Origin: Scenedesmus sp. ARA3
Taxonomy: Eukaryota > Chlorophyta > Chlorophyceae > Sphaeropleales > Scenedesmaceae
DNA length: 64,000 nt
Reading direction: 5' to 3'
Assembly: GCA_004335835.1 (NCBI GenBank)
Contig: RWJK01001977.1
Span: forward strand, 312,335-376,334
Below, piece after piece: positions 46,170 through 63,350 of the stretch. The notes beneath the pieces are model-generated. The model saw only the letters and a list, made by a program, of their open reading frames with translations. It did not search any database and was not told where the DNA came from. The position numbers were made by a program, and so were the translations under genes. The first letter of the stretch is position 1, and each line of letters opens with the position of its first letter.

Positions 46170-47562
46170 TCAGTAGCGCGTGACAGGCACGCCCGACTGC
46201 ATGCCCTGCTGCGGCCAGCCAGGCTGCCCCGGCTGCTGGCTGTAGCCGCTGTAGCCTGGCGCAGCAGCAGCGCCCCCATACGGGCTGTAGCCCTGCTGTT
46301 GCTGCTGGCCCAGCGTGCCTGCTGCTGGTGCTGCTGTGGGGTAGCCCTGCTGCATCTGCACCATGCCTGTCATGGCACCATAGGGCTGCCCACCAGTGGA
46401 CTGCCGGCAGCAGCAGCAGCAGCAGCGGCAGCAGCGGCAGCAGCAGCAGCAGAGTGCCAGAGAAAGTGAGAGGAAGTGTGAGACAGCGTGCACCTTTCTG
46501 TTTTCTAAGATGCCAGTGGGTTGCAGGCAGCGGCAGAGACAGCAGCAGAGCATTTGTGAGGAAGAAACAAAGGTTGCGAGGGATGGCTGCTGGGAGGAGA
46601 GAGTGCTGTGTAAGGCAGGCACATTGCCACCATGCCTGTCATGGCACCATAGGGCTGCCCACCAGTGGACTGCCGGCAGCAGCAGCAGCAGCGGCAGCAG
46701 CAGCAGCAGCACCGGCAGAGTGCCAGAAAACGTGAGAGGGATTGTGAGACAGCGTGCATCTTTCTGTTCTCTGAGATGCCAGTGGGTTACAGGCAGCTGC
46801 AGAGGCAGCAGCAGAGCTTGTGTAAGGAAAACACAGAGGCAGGGATGGATGATGCTGGGAGAGCGGGCGCTGTGCAAGGAAGGCATATTGCCACCATGCC
46901 TGTCGTTGCCCCGTAGGAGTGGCCGCCGCCAGCAGACAGCAGGCAGCAGTAGCAGCGGCAGCATTGCAGGAGCAGGGGCAGAGCACCAGAGTAAGAGAGG
47001 CAGCGGCAGAGCGCCAGAGGAAGTGAGAGGAAGCAGGTAAGAGACGGAGGGAGACAGGTAAGCTGCCACGGACAGGACACACAGAAGCAGGCTGATGCGC
47101 TTGCTATGCAAGCAGGGTGCAGGGACTGCACAGGCACTGCACCAGCATGCTTGGGGGGTGTAGCTGTCCGTGTCCCAAACAGTTCCTGAGCGCCACTGCC
47201 GCTGCAGCTCGCACTGCTGCTGCTGCTGCCGCCGCTGCCGACATGCTTAAAATGTCTCTCACCTTTGCCGCTGGTGGCCTGGAGCAGCAGCACAGGCAGC
47301 ACACCACACCCAGTGCGATCAGCACTGCCGCTACGCCCGCTGCTGCCACGATCAGGTGTGCTCGTGCACAGTGCCTGAAAGACAAGCTGCAGGCGTCCCG
47401 CTCCTGCCCAGGGTTGGCTCGCTTGCATGCTGTCAGCGTGCGTGTGCATGGCACTGTCTTGCCGAGGCCTATGCCGAGCATCACTGCTGCCAGCGCCAGC
47501 AGCACTGCAAAGACTGTCCAGGCGACTTTGTTGATGGACGTGCCGCAGCCTAGGTAGCCCAT
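46170..47562 (-). CDS. Two-TM membrane protein with Gln/Gly/Tyr-rich tail
   Basis: Two exons, 47562-47263 and 46400-46170, make 531 nt (176 aa). The first encodes a short N-terminus and two hydrophobic helices (about residues 12-34 and 70-93). Between them is a loop with four cysteines (CTRTLTACKRA, DACSLSFRHCARAH). A Cys cluster (CCLCCCS), likely palmitoylated, follows. The second exon is a low-complexity tail of Gly, Gln, Tyr, Pro and Ala (GGQPYGAMTGMVQMQQGY...QPGWPQQGM), ending PVTRY. I do not recognise the family. The intron is 862 bp and made largely of tandem units that each contain a copy of the start of exon 2. Confidence 0.65.
46401..47111 (-). repeat. Tandem intron units with copies of exon 2 start
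   Basis: Two extra copies of the exon 2 start (STGGQPYGAMTGMV at 46636-46676 and GGGHSYGATTGMV near 46890-46928) sit upstream of the true exon. They are embedded in repeated intron units of about 250-285 bp (shared plus-strand pieces gatgccagtgggtt, agagtgccagaga). CTG or similar runs precede each acceptor. Confidence 0.9.
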
Positions 47563-48595
47563 GGCTGCTGCTGGTGCTGGTGTTGCTGCTAGGTTGTTGT
47601 AGTGCGCGTTGTGTTTACACGCAGCAGTTGTCGGGCAGGCTGCTGAGGGCTAGGCCGTTTGTGGGTGCTGCTGCTGCTGCTGCAGACGCTGACGATGCTG
47701 CTGCACAGGGACTGCTGTCTTGCGCTTCTGCTGCTGCAAAGCAGTGCAAAGGCCACGTATGTGAGGAGACTATGAGTCATACTACAACATGCTACGCAGA
47801 CTCAATGTATGCGATCTGTCAGCTGCTTTTATGTGCTGGACCAGTCTGCTGCTGCTGCTGCAATTGCTGCTGTGGGAAGGATAGCCGAACATCAGCGTGT
47901 AAGCAGACACAATCCGTCAAACAACAACTTCGAGCATACCTTGAAGGCACGGACGCTGGGACCTGCGGATCCAACTCACTGCTGATGTCTATTGCAGCTG
48001 CTCACTCGTTGCAAAAGTAAAACGTTGTCAATCGAAAGTAATGTTGTAAGCATCAGCCCAAGTTGCAGCGATGCTGGTAGGAGGCTCTGAGCGAACCCCA
48101 GTCTGAACTGGCACCGGCTGTCGCTTGGCGAGACAACGGAACACCGTGTGCGTAAAGCTGCGGTCCAAGCCGTGACAAACAGTTGAAAGCAGTAAAACTT
48201 ATGCAATGCGACCACTGTTATGGCCATGCTCCGCTTCAGAGACTTGAAGCATCTCATTGAGTAAACACTGGCAGCAGCAGCAACACAGCTATATAAAGGC
48301 CAGCCAGCAGAACTAAACACGCAATGTGTAACAGCTCGTCCCACTCAAAAGCCAAGAGCCACGCCTGAGCAAGTTGGTCTGCTTCTGGCTATTTTGCCAA
48401 CTGCATTGCCGCTTGTGTTGTCAGCTATGATGCTGGGTGTGCTGCAATTGCTGCTTGCAGCCTGAAAACAGACTGCTGCTGCTGCCACTGCAGCACGCTC
48501 CGTGCAGTGCAGCCTGCAGCAGCTGCACAGCAATCAGGTCCGCCTGCCGCCTGATGTATTGCCGGCTGTGCTGCACTTGTGCTGTGCAGCTTGAA
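47563..48595. other. Intergenic region
   Basis: Upstream flank of the two-TM gene and 3' flank of the OPR-like gene. A TATATAAA box lies at 48290-48297; it is usable on either strand and its gene is unknown. 48470-48560 is a decayed copy of the OPR-like gene's last exon end (CTGCTGCTGCCAC, cagcctgcagcagctgcac). Confidence 0.45.
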
Positions 48596-49370
48596 TCAAA
48601 CTGCTGCTGCTGCCACGGCAGCGCGTGCCAGCCTGTCCATTGCCGCCTGCAGCAGCTGCACGTCGTAGGGGTCTGCCTGCTGTGAGGCCTGCAGCATGGC
48701 AGCCCGCTCCGTCATGTCTGCCAGCAGGCTGTTGGGCAGACGCAGCTGCAGCGCCGCCCCAGCCGCAGCAACCTGCAGGCACAGAGCACAAACTAGGGTT
48801 CAGATAGCTGTGATGTTGTGACTGCAGCGCCGCCCCAGCAGCAGCAACCGGGGGCTCACAGCTAGGGCAAAACAACGATAGTACAAGCAAGGGTGCAGGG
48901 TGACTTTGACTTGTGACAGTGTCTTGCAATCCAGCACACACAAAGTAGACCAGGTGTATGCACCTGGTGTGCATGTGATAACGACGAGGCAGGTGCTGCA
49001 GTGACAGAGCAAACCAATGCTGCCGCTTGCAGCACTGCAACATGGTGCAGCACCAGTGCTCATCTTCTACAACGCAGCCCAGTCGAATCGATCAGCCAAT
49101 TCAAATGCAGCCAACTAGTCAGCTGCCCACCTGTGTGGTCATGCCGTGGCCGTACAGCTGCAGATATATGCCTGCTGCTCATCAGGCGTGCTGCTTACTA
49201 TCTGCTCACCGCGTGATCATGTCGTGGTCGTACAGCTACAGGTCATGCAGCTCATACAAGGCAGCCAAACGACAGGATATGGCCACAGCACATGTCACCC
49301 AGAAACGCCGGCTGCTCACCTGCGTGATCATGTCGTGGTCGTACAGCTGCAGGTCTTTCTATGCAGCTCA
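48437..49370 (-). repeat. Exon-edge copies in and after the OPR-like gene
   Basis: Copies of the exon 3 tail (LQLYDHDMITQ plus donor; true end 49401) occur near 49321-49358, 49206-49245 and 49131-49170. A copy of the exon 4 start lies near 48820-48850. A copy of the exon 4 end lies at about 48470-48560, beyond the stop. Confidence 0.85.
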
Positions 49371-50975
49371 TCAATTGTGCTCGGCTTGTTATTTTCTCAC
49401 CTGTGTGATCATGTCGTGGTCGTACAGCTGCAGGTCCTCCTCCACGTGGCGCAGCAGCAGCAACAGCAGCGCCTGCTGCGGCTGCAGCTGCAGCCTGCAA
49501 CCACATCACAGATCGCACCCATCCGACCCAGCAGCATCAGTGAGAAGTACAGCATTGCACGGAGTTGCAGAAGCAGTCCTTGCTGACCACATAGAACTTG
49601 CAAAGCGCACGCACAATAGATTTTAACTGTAGTATTCTCAAGGGAAGCTGACACATAGGAGCACAGCCACAGCAGCAACCGGCAGCAGCTGCTGCTGCTC
49701 CTTTCCTACTCCTTCATCAGCCAGCAGGAGCCTCACCGCACGTAGCAAGTCAACAGCTGCGCCACTGCCATGCTGCACAGCCGCCGCTCAGCCAGCAGCA
49801 CCGCCTGCTCAAACAGCTGCACACCCTGCGCACTAAACGGCTGCTGCACGGCAGCAGGCACCAGCAGCAGGTTCGCCAGCTGCTGCCCAGTTGGCAGCGG
49901 CACCCGCGGCTGCTGCTGCTGCTGCTGCTCAACGATCAGCGCCAGCTGCTGCTCGCATGCCGCGCTGTAGCTTTGCACCCAGCCGTCACTCAAGCCGCAG
50001 CACTGCCGTGCCTCTGCATCTGCCACTGGGGCCATGCGCATCAGCGCCCATCCAATGTTTGCCAGCTGCGGCACGTCAAATGACGTCATTTTTGCGGCGG
50101 CCTGATCTGCTAACGCTGCTGTGAGCTCCTCCGGCATCCCTGAGCAGATGAGTGAGAGGCTTTTGAATGTGGCTGCCAGCTGCTGCGGTGTGAACTCTGC
50201 CAGCAAGTTCCTGGTGAGAACTTCATCCAGAACTTCACCGAGCTGTTCAGGGTTGACTTCGCTGCTGTTGGAGCGCACAATGCACTCGAGTGCCTGCACA
50301 AAGTCTGGCACAGTGAGCGGTACGTCTGCTGCTGCTGCTTCATCCTCGCCGTCTGCCCCTGGCATTGTGCTGCTGCTGCTGCCGGGTGGCCTGAACTGCA
50401 GGCATGGGAAGTAACAAGTGTGGCACATGGCAGTGACACAAACGCCAACGGGCTCAGGAAGCACAATGTCTGCTACTGCGAACTTGAATCAAGAACAGAT
50501 GCACCACACTAGGAACCTGATTCACAGGATGGACGACATTCTGGGGCGTTTGCATTGTAACACAGCATGCCTGCAGAACCATACTTGCTGCCACACATGA
50601 ATGGCTGCACCGCCCGTGGCATAACCTTCCTCCATCTATTTATTGCTTTGCTGTCAGTGGCGGCAGCCGCACCTGCTGCTGCCCTGGGCCCCCCATGAGG
50701 TTGGCCAGCAGCATGGCACTGGACAGGTCCAGCTTGTTGAGTGCTGACAAGTCAGGAGGCGAACCCATGCCTGAAGCGCCACCACTACCACTTGCTGCAG
50801 CGTAGCAGGCCATGCTACGACTGCTAGCAGCTGCATGCAAGTGGTGGCTGCTGTGCCTCTGTGCGCGACTGCTGCTGCTGCTGTTGCTGCGCCTGCTGCG
50901 GCTGCGGTGCTGCTGTGGAGGGGCCTTTGGACAGCATGAGCCTTGCATGCGAGGTCCAAAAAGCTTGTGCATCAT
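48596..50975 (-). CDS. OPR-like (octotricopeptide-type) helical repeat protein
   Basis: Four exons in coding order: 50975-50673, 50395-49737, 49494-49401, 48772-48596. They total 1233 nt (410 aa). The N-terminus is rich in Arg, Ser, Ala and His and fits an organelle transit peptide. The middle is alpha-helical with repeated PQxLAxxxxxL and LANIGWALMRM segments (FTPQQLAATFKSL, VPQLANIGWALMRMAP, PTGQQLANLLLVPAA). Such helices are typical of OPR or RAP-type RNA-binding proteins that control chloroplast and mitochondrial transcripts in green algae. No C-terminal RAP domain is seen. Acidic and Gln/Ala-rich spacers separate the helices. The class is inferred from pattern. The intron before the last exon carries three copies of the preceding exon's tail. 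Confidence 0.55.
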
Positions 50976-51312
50976 GAATGGCGTTTTCTGGTGTGTAACG
51001 GGCGGTGCCTTTTTCTGTGCTGCTGTGAGTCTTGACACAGTCAGCTGAGCTGCTGCCTGGTGGGCGCTTACTCGTCCTTTGTTTATAAAATCACGTTTTA
51101 GTAAAACACACTACAACAATTGCAAACAATACAAAGGATTGCTTCTGATACACACACTTGTCACTGACTGGGGTGACTAGGGCGTATTTGACACTCGGTT
51201 GAACGCTGCCTGTATCTGTTGACAGCCCGCGTCAACGCGCTTCACTTTGCATCAACTGCCTCGCATCAGTGCGCTTGCATGGCACCTTGATCAGTCAACA
51301 CAGGAGGGAACC
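50976..51312. promoter_or_regulatory. Divergent promoter region
   Basis: A 337-bp region between the start codons of the OPR-like gene (minus) and the esterase (plus). It must hold both promoters unless the transcripts overlap. It is AT-richer around 51085-51140 (TTTATAAAATCACG at 51083-51096), which could supply a TATA-like element in either direction. Confidence 0.4.
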
Positions 51313-52162
51313 ATGCTCGCACCAGCACATGCTGTAGTTGTGCTGCTGCTAGCTGCTGCGTCGCATCAAGCAGCTGCAGCTTCATCCTGCAAAGTCGGCG
51401 ATGCAGCGTGCTTCTGCAAGCAGATAGGCGGCACGTACGTCGCATTGGGAGAGCCACTAGGGCCACCTGCATGCAGAGTGCCGTTTACGCATCAAGGTAA
51501 GATTTCAGAATCATCGTATTGGTTCACGTATGCGGCTGCGCTGTCGCGGCACTGCTCGTAGCTCGCAATGGCTCAACTGCCGGTGTCAGGACCTGCTGCT
51601 GCCTGGTGACCTGCCTAGTGACACCAGTCAGTCAGACTACTGCATGGCTCAACACACAGCCTGTGCAGCTGAGCACAACAACGCAGCAGTCTGCTTGTGT
51701 TACTTTCACTACTTTTACTACCAGTGCTGAGCAGCCGCACTGTCTGTGTGTGTGGTTCTCATCCCTGCTGCGCAGGCCAGGGCCGCTACGCGCACATCTA
51801 CCTGCCAGCCAGCTACGACGGCGCCACGCAGTTCCCAGTGTGGGTGCACCTGCACGGTGAGCGCGGCGGTAGCTGGACGTTTGTTTGCTGCTGCCATGTC
51901 ATTGCTGTTGCTGCTGATGCTGCCATGCTGTTGTTGCTGTTTGGTTTTGAGTGTGCGCGCACCTGCACGGTGAGCCACACGGCAGATGGAACGTTTGTTT
52001 GCTGCTGCCATGTTGTGGCTGTTGCTGCTGGTGTTGTTATGTCTGCACAATGGTCTCGCTCCAGCATTTGACCGGTACACCACACCCACCATAGCTGTAC
52101 CACATGGCTGCGTCACTGTCAGTGGCAAAGAACTGTGCCTGCCGTGACTGCCATCACTGTTG

Positions 52163-52257
<95 letters not shown>

Positions 52258-52905
52258 CGTGTTCTGGGCGACCATGGGTGACATCGGGCAGCTGGTGGGC
52301 AAGGCAGTCAACGGCACTGACGTCATCCCAAAGTGGGACAAGACGGTGCAGCTGTTTGGGGACAGGGCCATCATCGTGTACCCTCAGTCGCTGGGGGACC
52401 CCGGCACTGGCAATGAGGCCAGTGATGGCCAAGGGGAAAAGTACCGGCAGGTGAGTTGTTGATTCCAGAAAAGAATTATATTTACTTTGAAGCAAATGGT
52501 GGTTTTGGAAGGAGAATGGCCAGGGCGTCAAGCACCGGCAGGTGAGGAGGCATGCGGTGCGGCAGGGCATATGCATAGCAGGGAAGAACAGGGCAGGGCA
52601 GGGCAGGACAGAATGGAAATGAGGCCAGTGATGGCCAGGGGGAGAAGTACCGTCAGGTGAGGAGGCAGTGAGGAAGGGCAGGCAACACCGCAGGGCTGTC
52701 CTGCCGTAAGAGATACTGCTCAGCAGGCGCATTTGAGGTTGGGCAGCAGGGACAGAGTTGGTGTCTTTGTGGGTGGGAAGTACCGGCGCGTGAGCAGCTA
52801 CAGGGTGGGGCAGGGCATACACAGAGCGGGGAAGAGCAGGGCGGGTCAGGATCCGCGAGCAGCCATGGGGTGCGGCAGAGAGATGTGCACTGATGGACCA
52901 TTTCG

Positions 52906-52947
<42 letters not shown>

Positions 52948-53595
52948 GCAGTAGGGGCAGCGTCTCTACGGTCGTCAGGATGCACCTGTGTCAACTGCTG
53001 GCACACCATAAGCAGCATCAAGAGGTGCAGCACCTTCTGCAGCTGCTGCTGCATCTACTAGCTGGCCCCCCTGCATCAACCCAACCGCCCTTCTGCTGAT
53101 CTGCCATGCATCTGCTGCAGTTCTGGTCCATTCCCTTCTGGCGCTGCTCTGCGGGCATCTGCCGCCCCAAGAAGCTGGACGATGCGGGATTCATTGAAGC
53201 AGTCATTGCAGATCTGCCCAAACGACTGCCCATGGCGCCTGGCAAGGTGAACCTGGCAGCAGCACTGCTGGCATCTATGAAACCCAGTGTTTGCTGCATG
53301 CACAGATCATGTGGGCTTCATTGAAAGAGTAATAGCAGACCTACCCAAACGACTGCCCATGGCACCCGGCAAGGTGAGGCCGGCTGCTGCAGCCGCAAAG
53401 CTATGACTGCTGCACAACAGCATAATAGGTTTTTTGCACATCTAATAGACTATTAGTTCAGCCCTATTGAAATGCATGATGTGTGGGCCGCTGCGTCATG
53501 ACCATTCGCATGCTGCAGCTGTGAGGCACGACTGCTCCGCTGTGCAAATCACAGCTCAACCAGCATGCTACTTACGTTGCCGCCGCTGCTGCTTT

Positions 53596-53628
<33 letters not shown>

Positions 53629-55314
53629 AGATGCTGCTGTCGGGCGTGTCAGCAGGCGGCATGATGGTGGAGACGCTGCTGTGCCAGTCGCCAGCCGTGG
53701 CAGCGTCCATTACTGCAGCAGTGGACATGCTAGGTGGCATCGCCGCAGATTATGCGGCAGGCCCTGCCTGCAGCTCCTCGTCAGCTGTGCCCTTTTTGAA
53801 GCTGCAAGGCACAGACGATCCATCCATTGCATACAACAGGCAGATCTTGGTGGATGGCGTGAACTTCCTGTCAGCAATTGAGGCCACGCAGCAGCGTGCA
53901 AAGCACAATGGCTGCTCCGCAAAAGATGCAGGGCCGCAGACAATCGAGGCAGACGGCAAAATCGAGTGCACAGATTACTGCGGCAAGGCTGCAGGCAAGC
54001 CTGCCGCAAAGATTTGTGGCATGATTGGTGTGGTGCACACCACAGACTTCCCGCACCCAGGGTTTGTGTTTGAGCAGGCATGGCGCTTCTTCCAGCAGGC
54101 GAAGCCAGTAGTAGCAGCAAAGCCAGCTGCAGCACGGGGCGTGCCAGCGCAGAAGAGTGCCAAGCCAGCCGTCAAGCCTGCTGCAGCAGCAGCTGCACAG
54201 TCCAAGGCTGTGGCAGCAGCTGCATCACATGCTCAGGGCCCTCTGCAGCTGCAGATGGTGTACCCAGGTGAGCTGTTATCAGCATGCACAGGCAATATAC
54301 ACTCAGTAAATGACGCCTGTGCGGATTGGGCCCTGCATGGCAGCTTGAGTGTGTAATCGGCAGCATGCTCCCTGTTTGCGGCGACCTGCACTAGCCTAGC
54401 AATGGGCCGCAGGTGCACAGGCTAGCATGTCGACTGATACTGTCTGCCGGCAGCCTGCTGTTAGCTCACCTTTTCCTGCGTGGCGGCATGCTGCAGGTGT
54501 GACTGTGCCAGAGTTCAGGGCAAACATGGCCAGCAAGTCGGTTGCTGCTGTGGCAGCCGCCACCAGCCTGCCAGCCAAAAACATTACAGCAACCTACACA
54601 GAGGCGAAGCCAGCAGGCAGGCGCCTGCTTGCCACACCAGAAGCAAGCACCGGCAGCAGCAGCAGCAGCAGCAGCAGTGCTGGTGTGGCTGCCACCTACA
54701 CGCTGTCAGCTGCACAGCCAGCAGCAGTGGCGCAGCAGGTGGTGGCAGCAGTGAGCGATGGCAGCTTGCAGCAGGAGCTGCAGGCAAGGCTGGACCTGCC
54801 TAGCAGCCCTGTAGTGTCACTGACAGCAGCAGGCAAGGAAGGAGGCCCTCCAGAGGTGCTGCTGCCACCTGCAAGCCTGGATGCTGCAAGTCTGGATGCA
54901 GCAGCAGCTGAGGTCACTGCTGCCATCACTGCTGCTGTTGCTGGCAGTGTGGAGGCGATTGCAGCTGCCAGCGAGCGGCAGGAGCAGGCAGCAGCAGCAG
55001 CATCAGGCAGCAGCCGCACGGGTGCCATTGCTGGTGGTGTTGTTGGGGGTGTCTGCGGCGCTGCTGTGTTGGCTGCTGTGGCTTGGTGGTGCATTGCTGG
55101 AGCCAAGAAGCGGCAGCAGCAGCAGCAGCAGTCAGTGCTGTGCAAGGATGTGCTGGCCACTAGCGCATCTGGATGCAGCTGGAATGGCGATGATGGCAGC
55201 AGCACCATCAGTGGCAGCACCAGTACAGGCAACCTCAAGTCTGTTGATGTTGTCATGCACGTCATCGAGGAGGATGCGGTGGCAGCAAAAGGAGGCAAGG
55301 TATTTGCTGCTTGA
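51313..55314 (+). CDS. Membrane-anchored extracellular esterase (PHB depolymerase/feruloyl esterase-like)
   Basis: Six exons: 51313-51496, 51776-51856, 52257-52450, 53121-53246, 53631-54267, 54497-55314; 2040 nt, 679 aa. A signal peptide covers about residues 1-22. Alpha/beta-hydrolase features: an HLHG oxyanion-type strand (PVWVHLHG), AIIVYPQSL, the nucleophile elbow GVSAGGMM with Ser202, and a DxxxAYN strand after FLKLQGTDD. A His in TDFPHPGF may complete the triad. Esterases of the LpqC/PHB-depolymerase group cleave polyester or feruloyl bonds; the actual substrate is unknown. The C-terminal half is different: Lys/Pro/Ala-rich linker, Ser run, a VAATYTLSAAQPAAVAQQV segment, then one hydrophobic helix (GAIAGGVVGGVCGAAVLAAVAWWCIAG, about 583-610), KKRQQ stop-transfer residues and a roughly 70-residue cytosolic tail. 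Type I membrane topology is inferred. Confidence 0.75.
52168..52253 (+). repeat. (CTG)n run forming the end of esterase intron 2
   Basis: About 28 uninterrupted CTG units directly before the TGCCAG acceptor of exon 3. Confidence 0.97.
52520..52800 (+). repeat. Copies of esterase exon 3 tail with donors
   Basis: Segments near 52520-52541, 52618-52657 (EASDGQGEKYRQ, nearly intact) and 52772-52793 repeat the end of exon 52257-52450 and are followed by GTGAGG or GTGAGC. Confidence 0.88.
53308..53373 (+). pseudogene. Copy of esterase exon 4 tail with donor
   Basis: Repeats the exon 4 end (GFIERVIADLPKRLPMAPGK versus GFIEAVIADLPKRLPMAPGK), followed by GTGAGG. An ACAG sits just before it, so it might be spliced as an extra exon. 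Confidence 0.88.
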
Positions 55315-55471
55315 GGCTGACAATTCGGCACGGTTATGGGATTGCTGAGTTGTCACCGGTTGCTGTTGTAGAGTGTTTCGGGTGATGTTGATGCTGCTGC
55401 ACTTTACTGTACCTACACTTACAGGTTGAAGTAGTATGTCAGCTGCGGGTGCATGGGAGGCGCGCATTACG

Positions 55472-55570
55472 NNNNNNNNNNNNNNNNNNNNNNNNNNNNN
55501 NNNNNNNNNNNNNNNNNNNNNNNNNNNNNNNNNNNNNNNNNNNNNNNNNNNNNNNNNNNNNNNNNNNNNN
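55472..55570. other. Assembly gap (99 N)
   Basis: Run of N bases downstream of the esterase gene. Confidence 1.
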
Positions 55571-56889
55571 GGTGCACATGTCTCGCACAGAGACCATACC
55601 TGGGCATGCTGCCAGCATGGCAGTACCATCAAAACTGAATAGGTAGATTAGGAGTCAGTTTTGCATGAATGGTATACTATGTTGCTTTTCAGTTGCCATT
55701 TGCACAAGTAGAAAGACAGCTGTGTCCCTGCACAGCACAACACATGCATAAGGTTACCTGGTTGAGGAGGTTTTATGTGCTTGCTGCAGCACCGTCTGCC
55801 TTTAGCAGGCTGTGTCCTGGCTAAGCTTGGCTGCCAGTGCAGCGGGGCCCTGCAGCTTGCTGTGCACCACAGCACTGGCGTCTACTGTCTTTTGTATGTA
55901 TTGCCCTCCTCACACCAGTTAGTGCGCCGTGAGGCGTGACAGCTGGTGCAGCACAGGAGCCGCTCAACCAGGGTGCTGCCCTCAGGCACCCTCCAGCACG
56001 CACTGCTGGTAGCTGGCAGCATGGTGCCGCCCCCCAGGGGTGCACACAGTACCACCAACGCACGAATTGCCACACTGTCGTGAGCACTGCATGGGACTGG
56101 GCAGTCTTGCATGATGCATAAGCATCGCTGATGCAATTTTGATGCATGTCTTCAGATGCATGGTGTTGATGCTTGTCGCAGCTGCAGCTGGCCAGGCGCA
56201 GTCTTTGCAATGCCAGACAGGCAGGCTTGAGCCAAATGCGTGAGTTGTGGCGGTGAATATGTATCACTCCCAGTAGTGAGTCACTAAGTGGGTGTGGCAC
56301 TTTGTCATTCAGTTATGCAATGATGCTGCAGTCCATGCCTTGATGTGCAGTGAACAGCGCATGTGGGCAGACATCCGATGCATGGCCTAGGCTAGTCATC
56401 ATGCATCTGCAGAGCGTGCAATGCACTTACTAAATAGCTGAAGAAATACAAGGTGTTTGCTGCAGAAGCAAACATGCAACTTACTGATTGCCGCTTGTGC
56501 CTTGACCATCAAATGCTGAGCATCATGTTGCTAGCTGAGCACAATTTGCGGCACCACTCTGCTTGCACTGCACTGCGTTGCACTGTAGCCGCATTACGCC
56601 TGCAAGGCTTTCTTCGAGAAGCGAGTGTTTGCTCCTGCTGACGCAGATTGCGTTCACCAGCAGTTGCTGGCTGCTGTGACCGTCACACTTTGCAGCATGG
56701 CAACCGTGTCCGGGTTTATTGCTGCTGTCATGGCAGGCGCAACTGTAAGTGTCAGCAACAAACTTTCGTTGCCAGTATTGTGCCGTTGCGTCGAGTGTAA
56801 AGAGACGGAAGTATGCAACTCCTGAATAACTGTTACCTGCAACTCTTCAGAATGTTCTAGTGCGCTTATCTGCAGTGCCAGGCCACGCC

Positions 56890-56960
56890 ACGGCCGCGTA
56901 CGCGGCCGTAGCTACGCTGCTATAGCAGCGCTGCCAACTCAGCTGACTGAGTTCTGGCAG
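56890..56960. repeat. Cluster of three palindromes
   Basis: A perfect 20-bp palindrome (56890-56909, centre CGTACG), a perfect 16-bp palindrome CGCTGCTATAGCAGCG (56915-56930) and a 12-bp stem with a 4-nt loop and a 2-nt bulge (56931-56960) follow each other within 71 bp. Confidence 0.95.
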
Positions 56961-57582
56961 AAACACGTGCAGCTGAGTTCATCAGGACAGTGGGATCACA
57001 ATATACCTGCTACTTAAAGTGTTGTCCCTGGACGCTGGGAGGCTCTCTGTGAACTTCACTTTTGGGTATGATCAGGCACAGCATACGCCAATGAGCCGGC
57101 TTTGCTGTCCACCCTACAGTGCAAGTACATCCATGTAAAGATGTGTTTAAACTTCTACATGCCGAAGATATACGCTTGGTGACCCATGCCTGCCCAAGGC
57201 TGGTGCCTGTTGATTACCCCGTGTTCTTTGGATGCTTGCGCAGGCGAACACACTGTTCGTGCAGCTGAGCGTAAATAGAATCAAAACAGGGTTGTTCTCA
57301 GCCATGTTACAAGGCCTGGCGCTCGCATGTTGTGCTGTAGGCTCGGCATTACTATTGGGCGGTCTGCGACCTTTTCCGCGTACATAGACCGCACGACCCA
57401 TCACATGGTAGCAGCTGCGTGTGGCTTACATAATAGCTTTTGTATGTCAAACGGACATTTGCGCCGGCATCATACTCACAGCTTCTACCTACGGACGCTT
57501 CTGGCTGTAAATTTGCACTCGCTTGCCCTGTGCCATCATCATTTTCACAAGACCGTCCAAAATGACCTGATGTGGCGTCTGT

Positions 57583-62961
<5,379 letters not shown>

Positions 62962-62994
62962 GCAAGCGCACGAGCTATAGATTCGGGAGCGACA

Positions 62995-63350
62995 GGGAGT
63001 GCTAGGATGCGAATTGCACAGCAGCAGCAGGCAGCCTGCTCTGCGCCCCTGAGCCCATGGCCCAGCAGCTGAGGCAGCAAGCACATGAGCTGTGGCAGCG
63101 ACAGGAGGTGCCATAGTGCCTGCAGGTGCACAAGCTTCGGGAGTGACAGGTGGTGCTAGAGTGTGAGCTGCACAGCAACAGCAGGCAGCCTGCTCCGCGC
63201 TTCTTGGCATGCGGCCGAGCTGCTGCGGCAGCAAATGGACAGGCAGTGACTGCTTTGGGAGTGCTAGAGTGCCAGCTGCACAGCAATTGCAAGCGGCCTG
63301 ATGCGCGGCCCTGGGCACACGGCCCAGCTGCTGAGGCAGCAAGTGCATGA
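62995..63350 (+). repeat. Array of GH16 gene stop-exon copies
   Basis: The segment coding for EAACSAPLGTRPSC and its stop (62920-62961) is followed by decayed copies beginning near 63030, 63183 and 63293, each with about 60-100 bp of shared 3' flank (gggagtgacaggtggtgctag-like). The period is about 110-150 bp. Confidence 0.9.

Larger units (their letters stand above)
55315..57582. other. Intergenic region with gap and palindrome cluster
   Basis: No convincing gene. Contains a 99-N gap at 55472-55570, three adjacent palindromes at 56890-56960 and two short ATG ORFs (56453-56641; an Ala/Val-rich one starting with FAPADADCVHQQ near 56627) that look protein-like but belong to no family I know. 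Confidence 0.4.

Noticed and set aside
51718..52924. Minus-strand ORFs of 218 and 256 aa opposite the esterase
   Set aside because: Antisense shadows with poly-Ser or poly-Gln from the CTG run and no domain. The plus strand has a complete spliced gene.
52879..52953. His/Gln-repeat peptide near the CATCAT/CAG run
   Set aside because: Compound microsatellite within esterase intron 3.
54696..55331. 211-aa minus-strand ORF opposite the esterase C-terminus
   Set aside because: Ala/Thr/Ser-rich shadow of a low-complexity exon; no support for transcription from that strand.
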